From: Alkalicoccus luteus | GTDB lineage: Bacteria; Bacillota; Bacilli; Bacillales; Salisediminibacteriaceae | Reading direction: 5' to 3' (one strand) | Assembly: GCA_052061695.1 (NCBI GenBank) | Contig: JBPZEY010000006.1 | DNA length: 64,000 nucleotides | Shown here: piece by piece, positions 43,961-51,450 of the stretch | How positions within the stretch are numbered: the stretch's first letter is position 1 | Layout of the letters: each line of letters opens with the position of its first letter | The notes under the pieces: generated by a model | The model's input: the letters and a program-made list of their open reading frames with translations, nothing else | Told to the model about the DNA's origin: nothing | The model's database searches: none | Translations under genes and position numbers: made by a program

Positions 43961-44860
43961 ATGAAGTATTTGTGGAAAACAGCAGCAGCAAGCTTTGCAA
44001 TTTGGTTCGGATTGACATCCGTCGTATCAGCCGATGCCGTTACCGGTGCGGAAATCGTGACACTTGGGGAAGATCTGAATCCGCAGCAGCGCGAGGAACT
44101 GCTCCAGGAGATGAACGTGGAAGAAGGGAACGTTGATATCGTCACTGTGTCGAACGATGAAGAGCATCAGTACTTAGGAGATTATATTGACGCATCTGTG
44201 ATTGGGACGAGAGCACTGTCCTCGTCGAAAATTACGATGGGCGAGCCCGGCTCAGGAATTGACGTGGAAACGAATCGAATAACGTGGGTATCTGAAGGGA
44301 TGTACGCCAACGCATTAATCACAGCCGGTGTAGAAGATGCTGATATTTATGTAACAGCTCCATTCGATGTATCAGGTACTGGAGCCTTGACCGGATTAAT
44401 TAAGGCGTATGAGGAATCAACAGATGAGGATATTCCTGAAGAACAGAAGCAGGCAGCGAATGAAGAACTTGTTAAAACAGCAGAGCTGGGTGAAGAATAC
44501 GGGGTAGAGGACGCGACTGAGCTAATGGCCCGCATTAAAGAAGCGCTTGCTGAAGAGGATGTCGAATCAGAAGAGGATCTTCGTGCCCTGATTCAGCGTA
44601 TTGCAGAGGAACTGGGAATGAACCTGACTGATGATGAGCTTGATGGCCTTGTATCCTTGTTTGACCGGATTCGCGGATTAAATATTGACTGGAATCAAGT
44701 GCGCACCCAAATTGACAGCATCCGCACTAATATAGGGGATTTCGTCGACAGTGATGAAGGGCAGTCTATAATTCAATCGATTCTCGATTTTTTCAACCGG
44801 CTGCTCGATACAGTGACAAGCTGGTTCCAATCCCGATCTGAAGAATCATCACAAAAATAA
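43961..44860 (+). CDS. DUF1002 exported protein (YpuA-like)
   Basis: Exported protein (299 residues) with a signal peptide (about 1-24, cleavage after VVSADA) followed by a DUF1002 domain and an acidic helical C-terminus. It resembles B. subtilis YpuA, a cell-envelope stress protein whose biochemical role is unknown. Asp and Glu are very abundant. ATGAGGGG upstream supports the ATG. It is monocistronic: an ECF-type promoter precedes it and a terminator follows. Confidence 0.88.
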   Translation: MKYLWKTAAASFAIWFGLTSVVSADAVTGAEIVTLGEDLNPQQREELLQEMNVEEGNVDIVTVSNDEEHQYLGDYIDASVIGTRALSSSKITMGEPGSGIDVETNRITWVSEGMYANALITAGVEDADIYVTAPFDVSGTGALTGLIKAYEESTDEDIPEEQKQAANEELVKTAELGEEYGVEDATELMARIKEALAEEDVESEEDLRALIQRIAEELGMNLTDDELDGLVSLFDRIRGLNIDWNQVRTQIDSIRTNIGDFVDSDEGQSIIQSILDFFNRLLDTVTSWFQSRSEESSQK

Positions 44861-44867
44861 GAAGAGA

Positions 44868-44895
44868 AGACCGGACAGCGATCCGGTCTTTTTTT
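44868..44895 (+). terminator. Terminator after the DUF1002 gene
   Basis: AGACCGGA / TCCGGTCT with a 6-base loop, followed by seven T. Confidence 0.88.
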
Positions 44896-45220
44896 AGTAG
44901 CGATATTTGTTAATAAGCAGGCTTATTATCGTTTCACAGTCTGAAAGAAACGAGCGTTACTCTTTCCTTTTTATAAAAGCCGGCTCCATCGCGGATACTG
45001 GTTATTGCTGGTGTTTATCCAAGGCGACGAAACATGACCGCTCTTAAAGCGTTGTTCCTGTCACTGCTCAAACGTGATCTTCGAATATATCTGCTCAACC
45101 GTGCTAAAATGATAGCAGGAAAATGAAACTTTTTCAGCCAGTTACTCGTACGTGATAAGAGACATGCTAATCTGGTAGAATAGATTATGAAAGCGGAAAC
45201 GCTTAAAGGAGTGACACAAT
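44896..45220. other. Intergenic region without a gene
   Basis: These 325 bases contain no convincing gene. A TAGAAT hexamer at 45176-45181 may be the -10 of the next gene, but no good -35 is found. A cre-like palindrome lies at 45187-45204. The rest shows no repeat or hairpin that I can interpret. Confidence 0.5.
45187..45204 (+). promoter_or_regulatory. cre-like site before the NfeD-type gene
   Basis: ATGAAAGCGGAAACG fits the CcpA site pattern WTGNAARCGNWWWC and contains the inverted repeat AAGCG-gaaa-CGCTT. It lies between a possible -10 (45176-45181) and the ribosome binding site, where CcpA would block transcription. A small hairpin of no regulatory meaning is the alternative. Confidence 0.4.
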
Positions 45221-45889
45221 ATGGAATTTCTTGATATGGCGGTTATAGGGTTTTTCGTTGTTTTTCTTGCCACACTCTTTTTATTTGGTGAAGTGATGGT
45301 GAGAGCCCGGGGACTGTTTGCTGTCATTGGAATTGTAATCATGTCGCTTTACTTCACGTATCACCTCGATGGGACGGACGGCATGTGGGTGATTCTTCTC
45401 TATGCGGCAGGCCTTGCTCTCATTATTTTCGACGGAAAAGTAACGACCGATGGAACGATTGCCGGGGTCGGCGTACTGCTGATGGTTTTTGGACTGGCCC
45501 TCCCAGCTCCAGATTTAACGTATGGTATTCTCGTAGCAATGGCATTCTTATTTGCAGCACCAACATCATATTTGTTTACAAAAGTTTTTCCTGCCAGAAA
45601 CATGTGGGACAAAATGATGTTAAAAGACAGTTTGTCCAGCGAGGATGGCTACAACTCCATGAATGATTCCTACAAAGAGCTCGTTGGAAAAGAAGGAACT
45701 GCTAAAACGCCGTTCAGACCTACTGGAACGGTTGAGATCGACAGTAAGTACTACAGTGCTACGTCTGACAATGTCTGGGTGAAAGAGGGGACACGGGTGA
45801 AGGTCCTTTCAGCAGATGGAACCCGCATCCTCATTACCCCTGTATCAGAGACTGGCGAGAAACAAGAGTCCACGTCAGAAAGCTCGTAA
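45221..45889 (+). CDS. Short NfeD-family membrane protein
   Basis: A 222-residue protein lacking the ClpP-like domain. Four to five membrane helices (about 8-120) precede a C-terminal NfeD OB-fold domain (LVGKEGTAKTPFRPTGTVEI...VKVLSADGTRILI). Short NfeD forms usually partner with flotillin-type proteins, here possibly FloA encoded at about 8 kb. AAAGGAGTG precedes the ATG. A terminator follows immediately. Confidence 0.87.
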   Translation: MEFLDMAVIGFFVVFLATLFLFGEVMVRARGLFAVIGIVIMSLYFTYHLDGTDGMWVILLYAAGLALIIFDGKVTTDGTIAGVGVLLMVFGLALPAPDLTYGILVAMAFLFAAPTSYLFTKVFPARNMWDKMMLKDSLSSEDGYNSMNDSYKELVGKEGTAKTPFRPTGTVEIDSKYYSATSDNVWVKEGTRVKVLSADGTRILITPVSETGEKQESTSESS

Positions 45890-45890
45890 C

Positions 45891-45927
45891 AAAACCGTTC
45901 TGCGCCATAGGTGCAGGACGGTTTTTT
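45891..45927 (+). terminator. Terminator after the short NfeD gene
   Basis: AACCGT-CTGC pairs with GCAG-ACGGTT and is followed by TTTTTT. Confidence 0.85.
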
Positions 45928-45984
45928 ATGATCTTCCAACTGCTGCCCCGGTTCTTTGTAGCTTCATTTTTGACATAAGAAAAA

Positions 45985-46012
45985 AAGGCCTCAGCATGTA
46001 AACTGAAACCTT
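45985..46012 (-). terminator. Terminator of the 73-residue XRE regulator
   Basis: On the minus strand AAGGTTTCAG pairs with CTGAGGCCTT (two G-U pairs) and is followed by TTTTTT. Confidence 0.75.
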
Positions 46013-46028
46013 CCCGGATGGAGACCGG

Positions 46029-46250
46029 TCAAGAGTGGTCGGCTTTCTGTTCATCCTCATCCATAATTTTATCGAGAGGAATATCTAAAACGACGAAAAG
46101 CCGTTTAACAATAGTAATAGAAGGATTTTTCTTTTGATTTCGCTCCAGATAACTCAAATATGATTTGGAGACGCCAGTCCTGCGTGACAGCTGGGAAAGA
46201 GTCCAGCCTTTACGCTTGCGCTCGTGCCGAATCAAGTCGCCAATGCTCAT
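46029..46250 (-). CDS. Small XRE-family DNA-binding protein
   Basis: A 73-residue protein that is almost entirely a Cro/C1 helix-turn-helix (KGWTLSQLSRRTGVSKSYLSYLERNQKKNPS). It is close to the DNA-binding half of SinR but lacks the SinR C-terminal dimerisation domain. GGTGGG precedes the start. It is followed on the same strand, upstream, by a full-length SinR-like gene, from which it may derive by duplication and truncation. It could compete for the same operators. Confidence 0.87.
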   Translation of the reverse strand: MSIGDLIRHERKRKGWTLSQLSRRTGVSKSYLSYLERNQKKNPSITIVKRLFVVLDIPLDKIMDEDEQKADHS

Positions 46251-46360
46251 CGTAAACCCACCTTCCTGTGACGAATAAGTTCATTATATCGCACAATATT
46301 TAAGGCGTCCAGCGATTTGCTCAAAAATGTACGAAATAAAGAACGATCGTTCAAGAAAAA

Positions 46361-46383
46361 AGCTGCCGAGATAAGCGGCAGCT
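46361..46383 (-). terminator. Terminator overlapping the sinR-like stop
   Basis: AGCTGCCG / CGGCAGCT with a 7-base loop; on the minus strand it runs into TTTTTT. The stem includes the stop codon of the gene. Confidence 0.82.
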
Positions 46384-46717
46384 ATTTTTGTTTCATTTTC
46401 CATTTGTTGTATTCCAGAAAATCACGAAATTCTTCCTTAGAAACGCCCGAATGCATCGCTTCTGCGATTAAGCTCTGCCACTCATCATCCAAAGCAGCAG
46501 TCTCTTCTGCGGTCGAATCTGCAGGGTCTTTTAAGAGGACGTTCATATCAATATCTAGGACAGCTGCAATCTTTTCCAAAAATTGAATGGAAGGATTGGT
46601 CTGAATATCCCGTTCGATCGCACTTAAATACGATTTTGCTACTCCTGCACGCTCCGCAAGTTCACTCATCGTAAATCCCCGGGCAGTGCGATGCTGTCTT
46701 ACACGTGCTCCAATCAC
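46382..46717 (-). CDS. sinR: SinR-like master regulator
   Basis: A 111-residue protein that parallels B. subtilis SinR along its whole length: MIGARVRQHRTARGFTMSELAERAGVAKSYL (helix-turn-helix), then IQTNPSIQFLEKIAAVLDID, and the C-terminal SinI/SinR dimerisation segment ending DFLEYNKWKMKQK. SinR represses biofilm matrix genes in B. subtilis. No sinI, tasA or eps gene is adjacent, so its targets here are unknown. GGAGGTGACC precedes the ATG. Confidence 0.88.
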   Translation of the reverse strand: MIGARVRQHRTARGFTMSELAERAGVAKSYLSAIERDIQTNPSIQFLEKIAAVLDIDMNVLLKDPADSTAEETAALDDEWQSLIAEAMHSGVSKEEFRDFLEYNKWKMKQK

Positions 46718-46846
46718 ATCTGGTCACCTCCATTATTGCTCATCCTGTACTTTATAATATACCTCATTCATCCCGAACGGAAAACTAATAACCGTCGAAA
46801 TAAGGAAAATAATTCGTTATAACGCATTTTTCGCTGAAGCCGGCGA

Positions 46847-47623
46847 TTATTCAGGTGCTTTTTTAGGACTTGGAACGTATTTGAATACGTTATACAGCAT
46901 GATGATGGCAATCGCCCAATAGACAATAAAGGAAATTGGGAATGGCAGCGGGAATCCAATCAATTCCAGCAGTGCCAGCAGCAAAGTCGGCAATGTCACG
47001 GTGTAGGCAGCCAGCACCCAGCAGTGACGATAGCGGAGTTGATCTGCTTTATTTCGTTTTAATAAAAGAGCGACAGCGGATAATGCGAAAATTCCTATGA
47101 ATTTTAAGGCGGTATTGAATAGATAAAAGCCTGCTAGCACAATAGATATGATCAGCAGTGAAACGTCATCAAGCGTGGTAAAGAACCCTTCAATTTCCTG
47201 CTTGGATAAATCCAGTCCGATTTCCTGGTATGTGAATCGGTCAGCTTGGCCTCCAGCAGAAAAAACCAACTCCCGTTCGAGCAAAGCGACAACGTTTCCG
47301 TACTGATCAGCGTCTTCAGCTCCAAGTTCTCCTGTGGAGTCAAACACGAGTGTCATATCATTCTCATCATTGATGTACGGCTCATCTAAGTCAGACTGCA
47401 AGACACCGTTCTCAATATCAAAGTCCGGGATTTCATCTAAATAATCGTTTCCAGCTTGAAATAAGCTGCTGATTGTAATGGACAAACCGATAAAAGCCGG
47501 CAATGATGCAATAAGCATAAGCAAAAAGACGTAAAGAATGGTTCTTCCGATTTTAGCCATGCGAAATTTAGCGATCGTTTCCGGTGAATATGTACTTTTT
47601 ATCAGCTGTTGGAATATATTCAT
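46847..47623 (-). CDS. DUF1189 membrane protein (YqgB-like)
   Basis: Membrane protein (258 residues) with one N-terminal helix (about 28-50), an acidic extracellular domain (about 55-145) and four further helices. The pattern MNIFQQLIKSTYSPETIAKFR is typical of DUF1189; B. subtilis YqgB is the likely counterpart because it also lies near sodA. Function is unknown. GGGGGGA precedes the ATG. A membrane sensor or envelope role is only a guess. Confidence 0.85.
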   Translation of the reverse strand: MNIFQQLIKSTYSPETIAKFRMAKIGRTILYVFLLMLIASLPAFIGLSITISSLFQAGNDYLDEIPDFDIENGVLQSDLDEPYINDENDMTLVFDSTGELGAEDADQYGNVVALLERELVFSAGGQADRFTYQEIGLDLSKQEIEGFFTTLDDVSLLIISIVLAGFYLFNTALKFIGIFALSAVALLLKRNKADQLRYRHCWVLAAYTVTLPTLLLALLELIGFPLPFPISFIVYWAIAIIMLYNVFKYVPSPKKAPE

Positions 47624-47944
47624 GTTGCTGTCCCCCCCTGCTTTTTTCCATGCTTATACATTTTACAATTCGTTGCGTGTAATTACAACAAACGTCCTTT
47701 AATGAAATCTCTACATAACCAGCATGAATGTAAGAGCGAACGTCATGATTGTAAATGAGCTCCGCGGCTGTGCTGAGGAATCTTCTCAGCTTGCACCTGA
47801 ACAGGCTTCTGCCGGTTTTACAAAGAAAAAAGCGGGATCGTCTCATTCCCGTGTTTTTCTATTAATCAAATCGAGGGCAGGGCGGACGTTTGAGGAAAGA
47901 ACGCGTGCACATTCTTCACGCCGCAAGGAAGGGATAATAACAGG
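47624..47944. other. Intergenic region between divergent genes
   Basis: No convincing gene. A weak hairpin (CGGGA / TCCCG at 47833-47851) has T-rich ends on both strands and may be a weak terminator. Confidence 0.45.
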
Positions 47945-48085
47945 ATGTTTTCGCGGCAAACGAAGAAAAAAAGCCGCGGTCTGGTTTATCAACACCAGTT
48001 AATCGTCGAGAGACTTAAAAAACGCAGCATTAATGATATAGATGAGCTTGTTTATAAACTTAATAAAATCTTTACAAAACGTTAA
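47945..48085 (+). CDS. Possible 46-residue basic peptide
   Basis: A short open frame starting ATG and coding MFSRQTKKKSRGLVYQHQLI... and ending in NKIFTKR. It is strongly basic, with a second half (about 19-46) that could be helical and vaguely recalls Fur-regulated basic proteins (FbpA family). AAGGAAGG lies 13 bases upstream, which is far. Its last 26 bases overlap the PhoP-type repeats of the next gene, which argues against it. Treat as a weak candidate. Confidence 0.25.
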   Translation: MFSRQTKKKSRGLVYQHQLIVERLKKRSINDIDELVYKLNKIFTKR

Positions 48086-48098
48086 CGTATAATTAACA
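48060..48098 (+). promoter_or_regulatory. PhoP box candidate upstream of the Na/Pi cotransporter
   Basis: Four hexamers, TTAATA, TTTACA, TTAACG and TTAACA, are spaced by exactly 5 bases (11-bp period). Three fit the PhoP half-site TT(A/T/C)A(C/T)A and one differs in the last base. A possible -10, TAGCAT, lies at 48108-48113, the right distance for a PhoP-activated promoter. Confidence 0.75.
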
Positions 48099-48155
48099 AT
48101 TAGTGCGTAGCATGTAGAACGGTTCAGAATTGATTAATGACTGAAAATCAGGGGG

Positions 48156-49796
48156 ATGTTGTTGTTGGAACTGGAACTGCGGGAATTACTGTTTATGTTT
48201 TTCGGGGGTCTGGCGATCTTCTTATTTGGAATTAAATATATGGGGGACGGTCTTCAGAAAGTTGCAGGCGATAAGCTCCGTGATATATTGGATAAGTTTA
48301 CCAGCAATCCTGTTATGGGTGTGCTTGCCGGTATTATTGTTACCGCCCTGCTTCAAACGAGCACAGGCACGACGGTCTTGGCGATCGGGCTTGTTAACGC
48401 AGGATTTATGACGCTGAGGCAGTCAATAGGAGTCATTATGGGTGCCAATATCGGAACGACGATCACGGCATTTATCATCGGTCTTAACATATCGGAATAC
48501 GCACTTCCGATAATGGCTGTTGGAACATTTTTAATATTTTTCTTTAAAAATAAAAAAGCGAACAATTTCGGCCAGGTATTTTTCGGATTCGGGGCTCTGT
48601 TTTACGGCTTGAATCTGATGGGGGATGGACTGCGGCCCCTTCGTGAACTCCAGGCTTTTGCTGATTTAACGGTCAGCATGAGTGATAATCCGTTCCTTGG
48701 CGTGCTGATCGGGACAATCTTTACCGTCAGTGTACAAAGCTCTTCAGCCGCTATTGGGCTGCTGCAGCAGCTGTTTGCCCAGGATGCAATGGATTTGAAT
48801 GCCGCACTTCCAGTGTTGTTCGGTGATAATATCGGAACAACAATCACAGCAGTTCTTGCAGCACTCGGAGCTTCTATCGCTGCTAAGCGCGCCGCGCTCA
48901 CACACGTTATTTTTAACGTCGTCGGCACGGTAATTGTTATGATTTTGCTCGTACCGTTTACAAATCTTGTTGCTTACCTTCAGGAGGCTCTGGTTTTAAA
49001 CCCAGAGATGACAATTGCATTTGCGCACGGTATCTTTAACGTATCTAACGTACTGATTCAGCTGCCGTTTGTAGCGGTGCTTGCCCTGATTGTGACAAAG
49101 CTGATTCCAGGCAACGAAACGGTTATTGAATATAAAGCACAGCATTTGGACCCGAGCATTATTTCGCAGTCTTCTTCCATTGCACTCGGTCAGGCAAAAA
49201 AGGAGACATTGCGTATGAGTGAACTGTCTGCACAGGGGCTGCAAGAAGCTTCCTCATTTGTCATGACCAATCAAAAGCGGCATGCTGAGCTTACGTATCA
49301 GTTTGAAGATGCGATTAATAACCTTGACCGCAAGATTACGGACTATTTAACAAGAATCTCGACGAATTCACTGACGGCAGCCGACTCCAGATACCATTCC
49401 ATGCTCATGGATACGGTCCGTGATATTGAACGTGTCGGGGATCATATGGAAAACCTGGTCGAGCTCAAAGAGTATCAGATTACGAATAAAGTAAAGCTAT
49501 CCTCAGCTGCTATGGATGACTTGAAGGAAATGTTTGAATTAACGATTGATACGTTAAAAGAGTCCTTTGCGGCGCTGGAAAACGATGATATTCTCGTCGC
49601 AAGATCTGCTATTTTAAAAGAAGATCAAATTGATAAAATGGAGCGTCAGCTTCGCAAAAAACACATCATGCGTTTGAATGAAGGCCTTTGTGACGGTTCT
49701 GCAGGAATTGTATTCGTCGATATGATCAGTAACCTGGAACGGATCGGTGACCATGCAGTGAACATTGCAGAAGCAGTGGCAGAGGAAGAGAATTAA
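48156..49796 (+). CDS. Na/Pi cotransporter family protein with PhoU domain
   Basis: Sodium-dependent phosphate transporter of the NptA/YqeW type (546 residues). Two PNaS repeats contain the duplicated QTSTGTT and QSSSA motifs with GANIGTT and GDNIGTT, within eight or nine membrane helices (about 8-310). A cytosolic PhoU-like helical domain (about 340-540) ends in SNLERIGDHAVNIAEAV. The ATG at 48156 touches the GGGGG ribosome site, so one of the following TTG codons (48159-48165) may be the true start. The upstream PhoP-type box suits phosphate uptake. Confidence 0.92.
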   Translation: MLLLELELRELLFMFFGGLAIFLFGIKYMGDGLQKVAGDKLRDILDKFTSNPVMGVLAGIIVTALLQTSTGTTVLAIGLVNAGFMTLRQSIGVIMGANIGTTITAFIIGLNISEYALPIMAVGTFLIFFFKNKKANNFGQVFFGFGALFYGLNLMGDGLRPLRELQAFADLTVSMSDNPFLGVLIGTIFTVSVQSSSAAIGLLQQLFAQDAMDLNAALPVLFGDNIGTTITAVLAALGASIAAKRAALTHVIFNVVGTVIVMILLVPFTNLVAYLQEALVLNPEMTIAFAHGIFNVSNVLIQLPFVAVLALIVTKLIPGNETVIEYKAQHLDPSIISQSSSIALGQAKKETLRMSELSAQGLQEASSFVMTNQKRHAELTYQFEDAINNLDRKITDYLTRISTNSLTAADSRYHSMLMDTVRDIERVGDHMENLVELKEYQITNKVKLSSAAMDDLKEMFELTIDTLKESFAALENDDILVARSAILKEDQIDKMERQLRKKHIMRLNEGLCDGSAGIVFVDMISNLERIGDHAVNIAEAVAEEEN

Positions 49797-49874
49797 TGGA
49801 AGAAAAAGAGCCGGTGCCGTCCCGAGGGACGGCGCTGCTTATTACTGGAACTTAAACGTTTTGTAAAAAATCGG

Positions 49875-49904
49875 TTGACGATATGATTTTTCTCATGCTA
49901 AGAT
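49875..49904 (+). promoter_or_regulatory. Promoter of the tRNA cluster
   Basis: TTGACG at 49875-49880 and TAAGAT at 49899-49904 are 18 bases apart, 21 bases before the first tRNA. A GC-rich hairpin without a T tract (49811-49840) lies upstream, after the transporter gene. Confidence 0.65.
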
Positions 49905-49925
49905 ATATCTTGTCTTTGTTCAAAT

Positions 49926-50002
49926 GGCGGTGTAGCTCAGCTGGCTAGAGCGTACGGTTCATACCCGTGAGGTCGGGGGTTCGATCCCCTCCGCCGCTAC
50001 CA
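49926..50002 (+). tRNA. tRNA-Met (CAT), elongator type
   Basis: A 77-base cloverleaf with acceptor GGCGGTG / CGCCGCT, anticodon loop TTCATAC (CAT) and encoded CCA. It lacks the C1-A72 mismatch and GGG/CCC anticodon stem of initiator tRNA, so it is an elongator Met tRNA. Confidence 0.93.
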
Positions 50003-50017
50003 ATACATAGATTTGCT

Positions 50018-50094
50018 GGACCCTTAGCTCAGTTGGTTAGAGCTGACGGCTCATAACCGTCCGGTCGCAGGTTCGAGTCCTGCAGGGTCCACCA
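50018..50094 (+). tRNA. tRNA with CAT anticodon, probably tRNA-Ile2
   Basis: A 77-base cloverleaf with acceptor GGACCCT / AGGGTCC, anticodon loop CTCATAA (CAT) and encoded CCA. The C4-G69 and C5-G68 pairs are those used by TilS to recognise isoleucine tRNA for lysidine modification. A second Met tRNA cannot be excluded by eye. Confidence 0.85.
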
Positions 50095-50103
50095 TCATAT
50101 TTC

Positions 50104-50196
50104 GGAGGAATACCCAAGTCTGGCTGAAGGGATCGGTCTTGAAAACCGACAGGGGTGTCAAAGCCCGCGGGGGTTCGAATCCCTCTTCCTCCTCCA
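50104..50196 (+). tRNA. tRNA-Ser (TGA)
   Basis: A 93-base class II tRNA with acceptor GGAGGAA / TTCCTCC, anticodon TGA in TCTTGAAAA, a long variable arm and encoded CCA. The discriminator base at 50193 is T, where bacterial tRNA-Ser normally has G. Confidence 0.93.
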
Positions 50197-50209
50197 TACA
50201 TAATGTTCA

Positions 50210-50239
50210 AGAGTCCGCCTGATGCGGGCCCTTTTTTTT
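50210..50239 (+). terminator. Terminator of the tRNA cluster
   Basis: GTCCGC pairs with GCGGGC (one G-U pair) over a 5-base loop and is followed by CC and eight T. Confidence 0.8.
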
Positions 50240-50324
50240 ACGTTTATCCAACTGAGAATGGCAGCATAAAGAATGGGTACTGCTGTTTTCTGGGGATTAA
50301 GGATAACGATGTGAGCGGTCTTTC

Positions 50325-50354
50325 TTGGCTCTTTTTCTATTATGGGCGTATACT
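50325..50354 (+). promoter_or_regulatory. Probable sigma-A promoter for the yqkB-like gene
   Basis: TTGGCT at 50325-50330 and TATACT at 50349-50354 are 18 bases apart, 38 bases before the ATG at 50393. Confidence 0.5.
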
Positions 50355-50392
50355 GTTAGAAACGTAGGATAAACGGAGAGGAGACAGGTCAT

Positions 50393-50716
50393 ATGAAGCT
50401 CGTAATCAGACATGAAGCTGACAACCAGCTGCATCGGCAGATGAGTGATCAGCAGACGCTCTACATCTGGTATGACACGAAAGGAACAGGCTGAGTGGTA
50501 AATGGGGTAGTCAGGCTGGCTGCCGTAACAGACCTGCCGGAAAAGGCAGAAGTGATTGAAACAAACACCGGTTTTCCTGCAGCGATTGAGAAAGGGCCGG
50601 ATTGGCTTTACGAGAATGAGCTCATTTTAGATTACCGTCCTGAAAAAGAATGGTTCCAGCTGAAATCAGCAGCAGAAATGCTAAGCCCCTCCATAAAGCT
50701 TCAGAATTGGAATTAA
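50393..50716 (+). pseudogene. yqkB: YqkB-like HesB/IscA-family gene with in-frame TGA
   Basis: An ATG at 50393 after GGAGAGGAGACAGG opens a frame of 33 codons, then TGA at 50492-50494, then 73 codons in the same frame to a TAA. Joined, the 107-residue product resembles B. subtilis YqkB, a small HesB/IscA-like protein: WYDTKGTG-stop-VVNGV aligns with the family's Cys-Gly-Cys stretch, and FQLKSAAEMLSP with the end. The TGA falls on the second conserved Cys; the first is Thr. It may be a decaying gene, a split gene restarting at GTG 50495 (AAAGGA 9 bases before), or a recoded UGA. A 7-bp hairpin follows at 50512-50536. Confidence 0.75.
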
Positions 50717-50769
50717 AATGCGAGGTTTAACATTTGATGATGGGTGGAATATTTGATAATGTATGTGAG

Positions 50770-50797
50770 GCAGGTACAATTGATTCATCGTACCTGC
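50770..50797. repeat. Inverted repeat upstream of sodA
   Basis: GCAGGTAC and GTACCTGC form a perfect 8-bp inverted repeat with a 12-base loop, 35 bases before the sodA start. It could be an operator, a 5' UTR hairpin or a weak terminator of the yqkB-like gene. Confidence 0.6.
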
Positions 50798-50831
50798 GCC
50801 GATTTTATTAGAAAAACAGGAGGAGATAAGA

Positions 50832-51440
50832 ATGGCTTTTACACTACCAGATCTACCTTATGCCCACAATGCGCTTGAACCGCATATTGATGAAGAAACA
50901 ATGAAAATTCATCACGGCAAGCACCACAACACGTATGTTACCAAGCTGAACGATGCACTGGAAGGACACAGTGATCTTCAGAGCAAGAGCATCGAAGACC
51001 TTCTCACAGACCTGAACTCTCTTCCGGAAAGTGTTCGCGGCCCGGTACGCAACAATGGCGGCGGTCACTATAACCATACGCTATTCTGGAAGCTGATGTC
51101 TCCAGACGGCGGTGGAACTCCATCCGGTGATGTCGCTTCAGCAATCGATTCTGCATTCGGAAGCTTTGGCAAGTTCAAAGAAGAGTTCAAAAATGCAGCC
51201 TTGACGCGCTTCGGCTCTGGCTGGGCATGGTTGGTCGTAAACGGCGGCCAGCTTGAAATTACAAGCACACCAAACCAGGATACACCAATCAGCGAAGGCA
51301 AAACACCTCTGCTCGGTGTCGATGTTTGGGAGCATGCTTACTACTTGAAGTATCAGAACAAGCGTCCAGATTACGTGGAAGCATTCTTCAATGTTATTGA
51401 TTGGAACGAAGTTGAAAAACGTTATCAGGAAGCCAAGTAA
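50832..51440 (+). CDS. sodA: Superoxide dismutase (Mn/Fe)
   Basis: Cytosolic enzyme (202 residues) that converts superoxide to oxygen and hydrogen peroxide. Metal ligands are H27, H82, D164 and H168 (DVWEHAYYLKYQ). NNGGGHYNHTLFW and the Gly/Gln pattern near residue 150 fit the manganese type. CAGGAGGAG precedes the ATG. It lies in its usual Bacillus position upstream of pbpA. Confidence 0.97.
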   Translation: MAFTLPDLPYAHNALEPHIDEETMKIHHGKHHNTYVTKLNDALEGHSDLQSKSIEDLLTDLNSLPESVRGPVRNNGGGHYNHTLFWKLMSPDGGGTPSGDVASAIDSAFGSFGKFKEEFKNAALTRFGSGWAWLVVNGGQLEITSTPNQDTPISEGKTPLLGVDVWEHAYYLKYQNKRPDYVEAFFNVIDWNEVEKRYQEAK

Positions 51441-51450
51441 TAGATGGAAG

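Noticed and set aside
47724..48002. 92-codon open frame in the gap before the Na/Pi transporter
   Set aside because: Composition is not protein-like, no ribosome binding site, and it crosses a hairpin and another frame with a better small-peptide candidate.
49811..49840. GC-rich hairpin after the Na/Pi transporter as a terminator
   Set aside because: The stem is good but no T tract follows, so termination is not supported.
50155..50367. Open frame starting within tRNA-Ser
   Set aside because: It overlaps the tRNA and its terminator and has no ribosome binding site.
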